From NCBI RefSeq assembly GCF_030295935.1, contig NZ_AP027362.1, positions 3,224,001-3,288,000 on the forward strand: DNA of 64,000 nt, read 5' to 3'. Shown here one piece after another: positions 51,833-61,283 of this stretch (the stretch's first letter is position 1; each line of letters opens with the position of its first letter). The notes under the pieces were generated by a model. That model was given only the letters and a program-made list of their open reading frames with translations, was not told the origin of the DNA and did not search any database. Source of the stretch: Thalassotalea piscium. GTDB lineage: Bacteria > Pseudomonadota > Gammaproteobacteria > Enterobacterales > Alteromonadaceae. Made by a program: the position numbers and the translations under genes.

Positions 51833-53881
51833 ATCAAATCATTTAATTTAACGCATATTGTTGTTTTAATAGTGTTTCTTTTTATAACACCCATTATTTC
51901 TGCTCAGTCGATAGTAGATAATAACCAACAAAGCATTGAAAATAAATTAGCAAAACTAGAAAAAACCTCACCACAACAGCTAGACTCTGCAATCGAAGAG
52001 TGGAAAAAAATATACGACAGTGAATTTCAACAATTAAGCCTAGCAAATAAAGCTGAGCTACTAATTATTGGCAGTAACATGTATTTAGCAAGAGGAGAGC
52101 TAGCGCAAGGCGAAATAATTTATAAGCAACTGACACGGCTGTTAACTAAAATTACAGATTTAACACTAAAAGCCCATGCAACAATTCTTGAAGCAAAAAT
52201 CGCAATGGATAAAGGCAATAGTTATAAAGCATTAGATATTTTAACATCATTAAACCTTTCTATCTCTAGTGCCGACAACACTCAACTGAGCTTTCAATAC
52301 TTTTCTACCATTGCTTTCCTTCATTATCGAATGGCCGAATATCAATTAGCATTGTCACATTACTTAAAAGCGAGTGAACTTATTCCTTTGATGCTTAAAG
52401 CGGATCAAAGCTATAACGTAATGGAACTCTATAATATGCTAGGCCTTATAAACTTAGATATAGGAAAAAATGAAAAGGGCCTTAATTATATTGAAAAAGC
52501 AATAAAGCTTGCACAAGAAAATGGCAACAATGAAATGCTTGCTCATTTATATATCAACCGAGGAGTTTACTACAGAAATACAGGAGATATCGACGGTTGG
52601 TATAAAAACACACTATCAGCGTATAACTTAGGTGTAAAAATTGATTACCCCATTGTTGAGCTAACGGCGCTTACCAACTTAACTGACTATCTTATTGTTT
52701 CAGAACAATATAAAGAAGCCCAAGAAAGTGCCCTATTAGCGATAGCAAAGGCTCGTCAACTTAATGCAAAAAGAGAAGAAGCAATGTCTATTGGAAACTT
52801 AGGTATGTCATTGTTTCTGCAAGGGTTAAAGAATGAAGGCATAATAAAAGTTGAAGAAGCTATTGCTATAGTTAAAGAAATTGAATTTCGTCAAATGGAA
52901 TCTATGATGCTAAATAGCTTGGTTGATATGTATGCCGACATTGGTAATTATAAAAAAGCATATAACCTGCTAAGAGAGCAAAACTTACTAGAAAATGAAC
53001 TATTTAACAAAGAACGCGAAAAAGCACTCGCTAGCATGCAAAACAAGCTCGATCTTAATGAAAAAGACAGAATTAACGAGTTACTAAAGCGTGACCTTCA
53101 GCTTAAAAATGAACGCCTAGTTTCACAAGAGCTAGAGCAACTCCTTATGCTAAGCTTAGCTAGCATCGCAATAATGGCATTAATACTTATTTTGATATTT
53201 GCCATGAAAATCAAAGAAAAAAACCGAAAACTTAGCGTTAAAAACAGCCAACTCAAATTAGACTCTCAAAAAGATCCATTAACAGGCTTAAGCAATCGAA
53301 GGGGGTTTGAATCATTTATAACACGCTATAACTTTGCTGAAGAAAACATACCGAGCACTAAACACTCCGACGCTATTTTGATAATGGATATCGATCATTT
53401 TAAATCAGTTAATGACACTTATGGTCATTCGGCTGGCGATTATGTACTTAAAGAAATTGCCCGCATTTTAACAATGAATATTCGAGATAATGAAATTGTA
53501 GTGCGTTGGGGAGGTGAGGAGTTTTTAATGTACTTTAGAGACCTTAACAAACAACACATTAGCAAAGTAGTTAACAGGCTACTTAAGCATATTTCACAGA
53601 GCAAGTTTCAATTTGAACAACAAACGCTTAATGTAACTATGTCAATTGGTTTTATCTATAGCCCGTTCAATGACATAACCGGTGAAAAGCTTGACTGGGA
53701 AGCTTGTATAAAACTAGCTGACGAAGCACTATATTTAAGTAAACATAGTGGCCGCAATAGGGCTACAGGTGTAATCGAATCAAATGATGTCACAAATAAT
53801 GAACTAAGACATACACCATTAACTGACCTAGTCGCCACTAATAAAATTAACATTATTGAGATAACAAACAAAAATGACTAA
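51833..53881 (+). CDS. TPR-containing diguanylate cyclase (GGDEF)
   Basis: Exported TPR sensor region, one transmembrane helix (LLMLSLASIAIMALILILIF) and a C-terminal GGDEF domain with an intact active site (RWGGEEFLMYF) and substrate motifs DPLTGLSNRRGFE and DIDHFKSVNDTYGHSAGDYV, so it should make c-di-GMP. The start is placed at ATC (51833): AGGAG lies six bases upstream and translation from there yields a perfect signal peptide (KSFNLTHIVVLIVFLFITPI). The first conventional start, GTG at 51872, would destroy that peptide. No EAL domain; 682 residues. Confidence 0.88.
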   Translation: MKSFNLTHIVVLIVFLFITPIISAQSIVDNNQQSIENKLAKLEKTSPQQLDSAIEEWKKIYDSEFQQLSLANKAELLIIGSNMYLARGELAQGEIIYKQLTRLLTKITDLTLKAHATILEAKIAMDKGNSYKALDILTSLNLSISSADNTQLSFQYFSTIAFLHYRMAEYQLALSHYLKASELIPLMLKADQSYNVMELYNMLGLINLDIGKNEKGLNYIEKAIKLAQENGNNEMLAHLYINRGVYYRNTGDIDGWYKNTLSAYNLGVKIDYPIVELTALTNLTDYLIVSEQYKEAQESALLAIAKARQLNAKREEAMSIGNLGMSLFLQGLKNEGIIKVEEAIAIVKEIEFRQMESMMLNSLVDMYADIGNYKKAYNLLREQNLLENELFNKEREKALASMQNKLDLNEKDRINELLKRDLQLKNERLVSQELEQLLMLSLASIAIMALILILIFAMKIKEKNRKLSVKNSQLKLDSQKDPLTGLSNRRGFESFITRYNFAEENIPSTKHSDAILIMDIDHFKSVNDTYGHSAGDYVLKEIARILTMNIRDNEIVVRWGGEEFLMYFRDLNKQHISKVVNRLLKHISQSKFQFEQQTLNVTMSIGFIYSPFNDITGEKLDWEACIKLADEALYLSKHSGRNRATGVIESNDVTNNELRHTPLTDLVATNKINIIEITNKND

Positions 53882-53996
53882 GGTCGTTTTAAATATAACA
53901 AACTCCCCACAGTCAGCCGTTTGATAAATTGGATGCTTTAACTTTATATGCTAGAAAAGCAGCCTAATAGAAACGTAGTTGATTCAACACTATATA

Positions 53997-54034
53997 ACAA
54001 AAAAGCCCCATCCATTAACGGACAGGGCTTTCAT
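53997..54034 (-). terminator. Terminator of the tRNA-Leu gene
   Basis: On the minus strand GAAAGCCCTGTCCG pairs with GGATGGGGCTTTT through the AAAGCCC/GGGCTTT stem, followed by Ts, five bases behind the tRNA CCA end. Confidence 0.75.
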
Positions 54035-54038
54035 ATTA

Positions 54039-54125
54039 TGGTACCGGTGGGCGGACTCGAACCGCCACGCTTTTAAAGGCGGGGGATTTTGAATCCCCTG
54101 TGTATACCAATTTCACCACACCGGC
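54039..54125 (-). tRNA. tRNA-Leu (anticodon CAA)
   Basis: The minus strand folds into a class II tRNA: acceptor stem GCCGGTG/CACCGGT (one G-U pair), D arm TGGTGAAATTGGTATACA, anticodon arm GGGGA-TTCAAAA-TCCCC with CAA, a long variable arm, T arm GGCGGTTCGAGTCCGCC, discriminator A and an encoded CCA. The 87 bases are complete. Confidence 0.96.
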
Positions 54126-54353
54126 AAAAACTTTGAAAATACTTTAGTTTTATAAAATATTCTAATCAGTAAAATTTTTTATAAAAAACAGTATTGAACT
54201 CATCGCTTCTTTATATTATTTGATTTGCAATAAATAAAGAAAACTAAGTGGCAGGCATTATACGAGATATCATTGCTTGTGCAATAGTTTTTCTTAGTTA
54301 AACTACTGTTTGTCTGTTATTTATGCAGTTTTATGTCAACTTTTATATAGGGG

Positions 54354-54977
54354 TTAATTAGGCTGATATGCTTTAATAAACAAGTTTACTGAGCGATCTA
54401 TGTGCTCAATAATCTCATTATCTGTAATGGTAATACTAGGCACTAACACCGCCTTAAAATGTAAATTGTCTTTAATCATCGCGATAAGCATAAAAGCCGC
54501 ATAGCTGCAGTCTTCTATAGCTAAGTAGCCTTTTGTATTTAAGTAGCGTAAGTAATCAGTTAAAGGGGTTACTCCACTCAGCGGGCCCCTATCATAAATT
54601 AAAAAACCCGCTTCAGGGACTTTAGGCACAACTTGTATAACAAGCCGATATAATGAAATTAAGGTGTCTGATAGCAATCTTTTCAAAAATCTTGTCGCCA
54701 TTTCTTTAAGTGCATGATCTGGAGATAAGTCGTAATTTATTGAGGCAATTATATCTATCTGAATATCAACTTGCTTGCGCATTACTGCGAGTAACAATCC
54801 CTGTTTATTACCGAATTCATTATAAATAGAGCGGCGTGAGCCTCCTGCTTCATTTATTATCATTTCAAGCGAGGTCTGATCATATCCTTGTTTTAAAAAT
54901 AATTTTTGTGCCGCGGCTAAAATTAACTCGCCACGAGTACTCAATTCATTTTTAGTTGATATTTCACTGTTAAACAT
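54354..54977 (-). CDS. TetR-family repressor of the RND efflux operon
   Basis: A 207-residue TetR regulator. The N-terminal HTH (ELILAAAQKLFLKQGYDQTS, then SRRSIYNEFGNKQGLLLAVM) is standard; the C-terminal helical ligand domain is family-typical of AefR-like members. It is divergent from the RND genes and two palindromic operators occupy the gap, so it probably represses both directions and is released by an unknown toxic compound. Confidence 0.9.
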   Translation of the reverse strand: MFNSEISTKNELSTRGELILAAAQKLFLKQGYDQTSLEMIINEAGGSRRSIYNEFGNKQGLLLAVMRKQVDIQIDIIASINYDLSPDHALKEMATRFLKRLLSDTLISLYRLVIQVVPKVPEAGFLIYDRGPLSGVTPLTDYLRYLNTKGYLAIEDCSYAAFMLIAMIKDNLHFKAVLVPSITITDNEIIEHIDRSVNLFIKAYQPN

Positions 54978-55012
54978 TATTACCTATAAACATTTTTATA
55001 TTGATTGACTTA

Positions 55013-55028
55013 GGTACTACATAGTACC
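55013..55028. promoter_or_regulatory. TetR-type operator 1
   Basis: GGTACTACATAGTACC is an inverted repeat (GGTACT/AGTACC) with a 4-base spacer, 36 bases upstream of the repressor start and in the divergent promoter region. Confidence 0.7.
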
Positions 55029-55037
55029 AAAATAGCA

Positions 55038-55053
55038 GGTACTATCCAGTACC
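55038..55053. promoter_or_regulatory. TetR-type operator 2
   Basis: GGTACTATCCAGTACC has the same arms and spacer length as operator 1 and is centred 25 bases from it, so both face nearly the same side of the helix over two and a half turns. Confidence 0.7.
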
Positions 55054-55112
55054 AATTTACATAATCGAAGTTATCACCTTAACTTAAGTCATATTTTTAA
55101 TTAGGATTTTTT

Positions 55113-56213
55113 ATGCGTATTCTATACATTCTGCTTTTTACTACACTTTTAGCAGGTTGCAGTGAGCAAAAAGTTACCGCTGAAAAAGCTATTCGCCCTA
55201 TTGCTTGGCTCAAGATTTCCGAATCTAACATTCAGCAACTACGAACTTTATCAGGCATAGTATCGCCAGTTGAGTCGGCTCAGTTGAGTTTTGAGGTGCC
55301 TGGTAAAATTGACTTAGTTGCGGTTAGGCTTGGTGATAGGGTAAAAAAAGATCAAGTATTAGCACAATTAAACACGCGTAATTTTGATTTGAATTTACAG
55401 TCTGCACAGGCGGAATTAGATAAGGCAAATTCAGCATTAGATGAAGCAGAGAATACCTATGAACGCTATCGTCAATTGATTAAACAAGGCTTGGTGTCGC
55501 AATCTGCATTTGAAAATGCACAAGCTACTTTTCAATCAAGTAAGAGTGCCGTAAAGGTTGCACAAGCACAGCTTAATATATCCAATAAGCACCTCCAAGA
55601 CAGCACGCTACTAGCGCCTTACGATGGTGTTATTACGAAGCGTTTAATTGAACCCTCTCAACAAATAGGCGCTAGGCAAGCCGCTTTTGAAATTGAGGGG
55701 AATCACGGTTTAGAAGTCAATGTGATGGTTCCTGAAACATTAATCAGGGAATTAACAAAACATGATGTTCTCCCTGTCCGCTTTCCAGTGTTGGTAGGTA
55801 CTGAAATGTTCGGGAAAATTACTGAGATAGGCACTCGTGCACAAACAGCTAATGCCTTCCCTGTAACCGTGGTTTTAAACGAAAATAACCCGTTACTTCG
55901 TGCAGGGATGACGGCTGAAGTCGATTTTAGCTTCGACGGTGTTGGTCAAACAGGTTATGAAGGCATTACTGTTAGCGTCCCATTTTCTGCGTTGCGCGCA
56001 GGGGTCAATCAAAAAACCTATGCATTTGTTTATAATCCTCAATCGCAAACAGTACAGCAACGTGAAGTGCAAACTGAAAACGTATTAAATAACATGGCTT
56101 TTATCTCTTCAGGGCTCTCTGCAGGTGAAATTATTGCAACCGCTGGTGTTGCTTTTTTACGAGATGGACAACAAGTTACCTTATTAGATAAAAAAATACA
56201 GCGATTTAACTAG
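55113..56213 (+). CDS. RND efflux periplasmic adaptor (membrane fusion lipoprotein)
   Basis: A 366-residue adaptor that links the inner-membrane RND pump to an outer-membrane channel. The lipoprotein signal ends in LLAGCSEQ (Cys 16). Lipoyl halves (LSFEVPGKIDLVAVRLGDRV and LLAPYDGVITKRLIEPSQQI) flank an alpha-hairpin coiled coil (residues about 100-150); beta-barrel and membrane-proximal domains follow. It starts the operon and is followed by the permease after 9 bases. No outer-membrane factor gene is nearby, so a TolC-like channel elsewhere is presumably used. Confidence 0.9.
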   Translation: MRILYILLFTTLLAGCSEQKVTAEKAIRPIAWLKISESNIQQLRTLSGIVSPVESAQLSFEVPGKIDLVAVRLGDRVKKDQVLAQLNTRNFDLNLQSAQAELDKANSALDEAENTYERYRQLIKQGLVSQSAFENAQATFQSSKSAVKVAQAQLNISNKHLQDSTLLAPYDGVITKRLIEPSQQIGARQAAFEIEGNHGLEVNVMVPETLIRELTKHDVLPVRFPVLVGTEMFGKITEIGTRAQTANAFPVTVVLNENNPLLRAGMTAEVDFSFDGVGQTGYEGITVSVPFSALRAGVNQKTYAFVYNPQSQTVQQREVQTENVLNNMAFISSGLSAGEIIATAGVAFLRDGQQVTLLDKKIQRFN

Positions 56214-56222
56214 GGGCAATCC

Positions 56223-59200
56223 ATGAATTTAACTCAGATCGCCTTTCAATATCGTAAAACGGTATTTTTAATTATGGGCTTGTTGTTAATTAACGGCGTA
56301 TTTGCCTATTTTACTTTACCTGCGCAAGAAGATCCGACAATTACCATTAGAGAAGCCATTGTCGGCACATATTTTCCGGGAATGGCACCTGAGCGTGTCG
56401 AGCAACTGATCACTAAAAAGCTTGAGGAAGAAATACGAAAGATACCAGAAGTAAAAGAAATACGCTCAATATCAACCACTGGTGCATCAACTATTCATGT
56501 AAAAATTTATGATCGCTACTTTAACCTTGATGATATTTGGCAAGATGTAAGAAATAAAGCCAGCGCTGCACATGGAAGAATGCCAGCAGGTACAAGCCAA
56601 CCCTTTGTTAACGACCAATTTGGTGATGTATCCGTAGTCACTTTAGCCTTAACCGCTGATGGTTTTGATATGAGTGCAATGTATGATATTGCCCAGCATA
56701 TTCGAGACACGCTCTATTCAGTTGAGGGCACCAAAAAAATTGAAATACTAGGACAGCTTGAAGAACGTATTTATCTTGAAGCTTCTAATACCCGTTTATC
56801 GCAACTAGGTATTTCACCGCTTACTTTATTGAATGAGTTGCAAAATCAAAACATTATACGCTCTGGTGGTGAAGTAGATACTGGCGCTAAAAGCTTTATT
56901 ATTGAGCCTTCAGGAAACTTTAATAACCTAGCAGATATTGAAGACACCTATATAAACATACCAAATTCACAAGACTTTATCGCCTTAAAAGATATAGTTA
57001 GTGTTAAACGAGGCTATATTGATCCACCTGATAAGCTCGCCTACTTTAATGGTAAGCCCGCTATTTTCTTCGCTATTTCTATGTTGCCTCAGTACAACAT
57101 ACTCGAGTACGCTCCTCGTGTTAAGACCGAATTTGAGAAAGTAGTCACCACCCTGCCCATGGGTTACCAACTCGATATTGCAACCTATCAAGCAGATCAA
57201 GTTGAAAAAACCGTTGAAGGTGTATCAATTAATGTTTTACAAACACTCGCTATAGTTCTGGTGGTAGTTGTTTTATTTTTAGGCTTGAGAACTGGGTTAA
57301 TTGTTGGCGCTATTGTGCCTTTTGTAATGTTAACCACGTTATCGCTCATGCTATTTTTTGACATGAAATTAGAACGTATGAGCTTAGCAACGCTCATTAT
57401 ATCGCTAGGGCTACTAGTTGATAATGGCATTGTAATTGCCGAAGATTTCAAACGTAGAATTGAAGATGGCATTAGTCGTTATGATGCGATGATACAAGGT
57501 TGCAGCGAGCTTGCAATGCCGTTACTTAGCTCTTCTGTTACTACTATTTTATTCTTTTTGCCGTTAATGCTTGCTGAGCATGTTGCTGGTGAATATACCC
57601 GCTCTATCTCGTTAGTTATTTTAATAACGTTAATGACCAGTTGGATTTTAGCCTTATGTGTTACCCCAATTCTTTGTTATTACTTTATTAAGCCTGCAAA
57701 TAACAACAATGAAAAAGAAGCTTTTATTGATAAGCTATATCGCGGATATGAAAAATTTTTACATGGCATTCTCAGACATAAACTTTTGTTCATGAGTTTA
57801 ATGATTGTTTTGTTTTTTGGCGCTATAGGCTCTATGAATTTTGTGGCTAAACAGTTTTTCCCCGAGTCAGATCGTACTCAAATATTAATTTATATCGACT
57901 TACCTAATGGTACTTCATCACGCGAGACAAATCGACAGATGCAAGACATTTTTAAATGGCTAGACAATAAAGAAAAGTTTCCTTTTATCGATAACTATTC
58001 AGGCTACGTTGGTTTTAATGGCCCTCGTTTTGTGTTGTCTTTAAACCCAGAAGACCCTGCTCATAACAAAGGGTTTGTGGTATTAAACGTACTCGATGGA
58101 ACTGACATTACCAAAAGAGTGCTCGAGCTCGACACACAAATAGAAGCTCAATTTCCTAATGTTTCTGCACGAGTAAAGAAAATGTTCTTGGGCCCTTCTG
58201 ATGCAAAAACCATTAAAATTCAGGTAAAAGGTCCTGATAAAAATATTATTTATCAAAAAGCCCAACAAATAATGGAACTGTTGCACCAAGTGCCTAATAC
58301 AATTGACATACGTAATGACTGGGAAAATTTAATTGTTAAAATAGATGTAAAAATTGACCAGCACCGAGCAAAACGTGCCGGCTTATCGTCAAACGAAATA
58401 GCTGATTCATTACAAACCTACTTTTCAGGCACACAAGTAACACAGTTTAGAGAAGAAGATGAAATAATTCCTATTATTATTAGGGCTGAAGAAGGCGAAC
58501 GCCATAACCTAGACCGCTTGCGTACTCTCAATGTTTATTCTAAAACTACCGGCAAAGCTGTCCCCTTATTTCAAGTAGCTACTTTTGTACCTGTTAATCA
58601 GTTTTCAGTTATACATCATGAAGATATGTTTAGAACTATCAGCATTGAAGCACGTAATAACGATATGGCTGCAGAAGATTTACAGGGAGTTATTGATGAC
58701 CAAATTCAGGCGCTAGCTGCCGATTTACCTATTAATCACGTGATTGAGTATGACGGCGCAATTAAAGAAGCGAAAGCAGCTCAAAAAGCACTAAGTGCAA
58801 GTATGCCAATGGTACTAGGGTTTATCCTTATTCTATTAGTTGCACAGTTTAATTCGTTTAGAAAAGCAGCTGTGATCACACTGACTATTCCATTATCATT
58901 TATTGGTGCCGTAATTGGCTTACTAGTCATGCAAGCACCTTTTGGCTTTATGGTAACTTTAGGTCTTTATAGTTTGGCAGGTATCATTATTAATAATGCC
59001 ATTGTCTTAATAGATAGGATTAAAATCGAGCTCGACAGTGGTAAAAGTGAATACCAAGCATTAGTAGATGCTTGCTTAACCCGCTTAAGACCCATTGCAA
59101 TGACCACAATTACCACAGTAATGGGCTTACTACCGCTAATTTTAGGTAAAGACCCATTATTTTACGGTATGGCAAATGTTATTGCCTTTGGTTTAGGTAT

Positions 59201-59273
59201 TGGCACTATTTTAACCTTAGCCGTAGTGCCTGTACTGTATTGCAGCTTTTATAAGGTAAAAGCACCTGCATGA
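56223..59273 (+). CDS. RND efflux permease (HAE1/AcrB type)
   Basis: A 1016-residue proton-driven drug/solute exporter with 12 transmembrane helices and two large periplasmic loops. Family motifs are FPGMAPERVEQLITKKLEE, LGLLVDNGIVIAEDFKRR in TM4 and GLYSLAGIIINNAIVLIDRI in TM10. In TM4 the usual D-D proton-relay pair is D-N, as in several non-AcrB subgroups. The ribosome-binding site AGGGGCA precedes the ATG. It works with the adaptor upstream; substrates are unknown. Confidence 0.92.
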   Translation: MNLTQIAFQYRKTVFLIMGLLLINGVFAYFTLPAQEDPTITIREAIVGTYFPGMAPERVEQLITKKLEEEIRKIPEVKEIRSISTTGASTIHVKIYDRYFNLDDIWQDVRNKASAAHGRMPAGTSQPFVNDQFGDVSVVTLALTADGFDMSAMYDIAQHIRDTLYSVEGTKKIEILGQLEERIYLEASNTRLSQLGISPLTLLNELQNQNIIRSGGEVDTGAKSFIIEPSGNFNNLADIEDTYINIPNSQDFIALKDIVSVKRGYIDPPDKLAYFNGKPAIFFAISMLPQYNILEYAPRVKTEFEKVVTTLPMGYQLDIATYQADQVEKTVEGVSINVLQTLAIVLVVVVLFLGLRTGLIVGAIVPFVMLTTLSLMLFFDMKLERMSLATLIISLGLLVDNGIVIAEDFKRRIEDGISRYDAMIQGCSELAMPLLSSSVTTILFFLPLMLAEHVAGEYTRSISLVILITLMTSWILALCVTPILCYYFIKPANNNNEKEAFIDKLYRGYEKFLHGILRHKLLFMSLMIVLFFGAIGSMNFVAKQFFPESDRTQILIYIDLPNGTSSRETNRQMQDIFKWLDNKEKFPFIDNYSGYVGFNGPRFVLSLNPEDPAHNKGFVVLNVLDGTDITKRVLELDTQIEAQFPNVSARVKKMFLGPSDAKTIKIQVKGPDKNIIYQKAQQIMELLHQVPNTIDIRNDWENLIVKIDVKIDQHRAKRAGLSSNEIADSLQTYFSGTQVTQFREEDEIIPIIIRAEEGERHNLDRLRTLNVYSKTTGKAVPLFQVATFVPVNQFSVIHHEDMFRTISIEARNNDMAAEDLQGVIDDQIQALAADLPINHVIEYDGAIKEAKAAQKALSASMPMVLGFILILLVAQFNSFRKAAVITLTIPLSFIGAVIGLLVMQAPFGFMVTLGLYSLAGIIINNAIVLIDRIKIELDSGKSEYQALVDACLTRLRPIAMTTITTVMGLLPLILGKDPLFYGMANVIAFGLGIGTILTLAVVPVLYCSFYKVKAPA

Positions 59274-59342
59274 TATGCGCAATCAAATTGGTATTATTAA
59301 TTAGCTTTGCTAAACTACGCCAAACTTTTTTGAGTACTACTT

Positions 59343-59843
59343 ATGCCTATATTTGATTATACCCAGTTTCCTCGCGCAGGTTTACTTCGCCGCTTAGCTT
59401 CTGGGGTATATGACTTATTATTAGCTATTGCCGTTTATATGGTTGCAGGGGCACTTGGTTTTGCCATTTTTGCTATTTTCGCTGCGATGGGGTTAGTTGA
59501 TATGAGTGGCTCTGAACATTTGATCGAAGTTCAGCAATCTTCGCTTTTATATTCTGGCTTAATTTACCTTTGGAACTTACTCTGGGTAGCGTATTTCTTT
59601 GTATATTTTTGGAATAAAAGCGGGCAAACATTAGGGATGAAAGCTTGGCGTTTGCGTTTACAAAATACTGATGGCACGCTTATCTCTAAAACAACTGCGA
59701 TAAAACGCCTAGTACCAACGCTATTAGGGTTAGGTAATTTATGGCTGATAATAGATAGAACAAACAAACAAAGCTTACAAGACAAAATGACGAATACTGA
59801 AGTGGTATTACTCTCTCTCGCAGCTAATCGCGGTAGGCTTTAA
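59343..59843 (+). CDS. RDD-family membrane protein
   Basis: A 166-residue RDD protein, with the name-giving motif region near the start (GLLRRLASGVYDLLLAIAVY), three transmembrane segments and the second signature SGQTLGMKAWRLRL. The C-terminal RTNKQSLQDKMTNTEVV is family-typical. Function unclear; some members are cation transporters. Single gene, 69 bases after the permease. Confidence 0.87.
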   Translation: MPIFDYTQFPRAGLLRRLASGVYDLLLAIAVYMVAGALGFAIFAIFAAMGLVDMSGSEHLIEVQQSSLLYSGLIYLWNLLWVAYFFVYFWNKSGQTLGMKAWRLRLQNTDGTLISKTTAIKRLVPTLLGLGNLWLIIDRTNKQSLQDKMTNTEVVLLSLAANRGRL

Positions 59844-60215
59844 TTATTTACTATGTGCCGATTATTTTTTACTCAAGAGCAGTTTTTAAATCAAAATAGC
59901 TTTTTTAATTATATTTACTGTGAAACTTCTATGCATTAATTATTTTATGCGCTAACTATGTATAGTCGCTATCAATACAATATGAAACACATAGAAGGCG
60001 ATGACTAGTATGCAAATTAAATTAACCTTTCTAGATTAATTACCTTTATAAACAGTTAAGCTCTTAAACTCTATTTCAAACTTACCAAATGTAAGCGTTT
60101 TCAATAGTAAACACCCCGTTAAATAGAAAATAAATCCAAATATTGAACCAGGAAAATATTTCTATAACGATACTCATACTTATTCCTTTGAATTAATTTA
60201 AGCGCCTAATAATTA
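59844..60215. other. Intergenic region
   Basis: AT-rich gap between convergent genes. The only frames of note are a 12-codon plus-strand frame (60000-60038) and the 31-codon minus-strand frame listed separately. No hairpin terminator with a T-run was found for lptG. Confidence 0.4.
60082..60177 (-). CDS. Possible small hydrophobic peptide behind lptG (31 aa)
   Basis: A 31-codon frame with an ATG at 60177 preceded by AAAGGAATAAGT. The product (IEIFSWFNIWIYFLFNGVFT in the centre) would be one membrane helix rich in Phe, Trp and Ile. It starts 38 bases after lptG and could be co-transcribed. Evidence is only the ribosome-binding site and composition. Confidence 0.25.
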   Translation of the reverse strand: MSIVIEIFSWFNIWIYFLFNGVFTIENAYIW

Positions 60216-61283
60216 TCATTTAGCTTTTCGCTTGATCAAATAAATAGCAATACTAACAAATAACAAGCTGGGCATAGTGGCACCCAATACAGGTGGTAAC
60301 TGATACACTAAACTTAATGAACCAAAAACCTCATTCGTTAAGAAAAACAATATGCCTGTTCCAACCCCCATCATGATGCGCGCGCCCATTGAGACTGAAC
60401 GTAATGGGCCAAAAATATATGATAAGGCTAACAGCAACATAACAGCAACCGTAATGGGCTGAACTAGTTTACGCCAAAATGCTAATTGATAGCGGCTAGG
60501 GTCTTGATCATTTTCTTCAAGGTAATCTAAATAATCAGTTAACCCACGAATAGATAATGACTCAGGTTTTACCGTTACCACCCCTAACTTGTCCGGTGTT
60601 AATGTAGAGTTCCATTCTTTGTATTCAAGCAGTTTAGTGGTGATTTTATCTTGCGCTATAAATGTTTCTGTTACGTTAGCTAGCTGCCAAGATTCAGTAA
60701 GGTAGCGAGCACTTTCTGCAGAAAGCCAACTTGTCATTTTAAGCTGCTGATCAAAGCGATATATTTGTACGCCTTTTAAAGAGCCTTTATCTTGCACTTC
60801 GGCAATGTGAACAAAATAATCACCATCTTTGGCCCAAATACCATTTTTAGCTGAAATTAAGCTACCTCCAGACAGTGCTTGGGCTTTAATCTCTCTCGCA
60901 GCTTCCTCACCTGAAGGAGCTAGCCATTCTCCAACACACATACTAAGAACAACCAGTATCGCTGCGACTTTCATTACTGACTTTATTATATTTAAGCGTG
61001 AAAGCCCTGCCGCTTGCATCACCACAAGTTCACTATTGCTTGCAAGCATTCCTATACCAATTAAGCCGCCAATAAGTGCTGACCATGGGAAAAAGATTTC
61101 TACATCTCTAGGTACGGCATAAAGCACGTAGAGTGCTGCATGCGATAGATCGTAGTTTCCTCGCCCTACTGCTTTCATTTGCTCTACAAATTTAATAATA
61201 CCGCTTAAGCTCACAAATACCGCTAAGGTGATAAATGTAGTTGAGGCAACGATACGGCCAATATAAAGATCTAAAATCTTCAT
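60216..61283 (-). CDS. lptG: LPS export ABC permease LptG
   Basis: A 355-residue YjgP/YjgQ-family protein with three N-terminal and three C-terminal transmembrane helices around a periplasmic beta-jellyroll. Family motifs include ILDLYIGRIVASTTFITLAV, FPWSALIGGLIGIGMLASNS, ELVVMQAAGLSRLNII and the C-terminal GILFFLTNEVFGSLSLVYQL. With LptF and LptB it extracts LPS from the inner membrane. It overlaps lptF by four bases (ATGA). Confidence 0.95.
   Translation of the reverse strand: MKILDLYIGRIVASTTFITLAVFVSLSGIIKFVEQMKAVGRGNYDLSHAALYVLYAVPRDVEIFFPWSALIGGLIGIGMLASNSELVVMQAAGLSRLNIIKSVMKVAAILVVLSMCVGEWLAPSGEEAAREIKAQALSGGSLISAKNGIWAKDGDYFVHIAEVQDKGSLKGVQIYRFDQQLKMTSWLSAESARYLTESWQLANVTETFIAQDKITTKLLEYKEWNSTLTPDKLGVVTVKPESLSIRGLTDYLDYLEENDQDPSRYQLAFWRKLVQPITVAVMLLLALSYIFGPLRSVSMGARIMMGVGTGILFFLTNEVFGSLSLVYQLPPVLGATMPSLLFVSIAIYLIKRKAK

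Noticed and set aside
60000-60038. 12-codon plus-strand frame MTSMQIKLTFLD
   Set aside because: Too short, with no partner gene for a modified-peptide pathway nearby.
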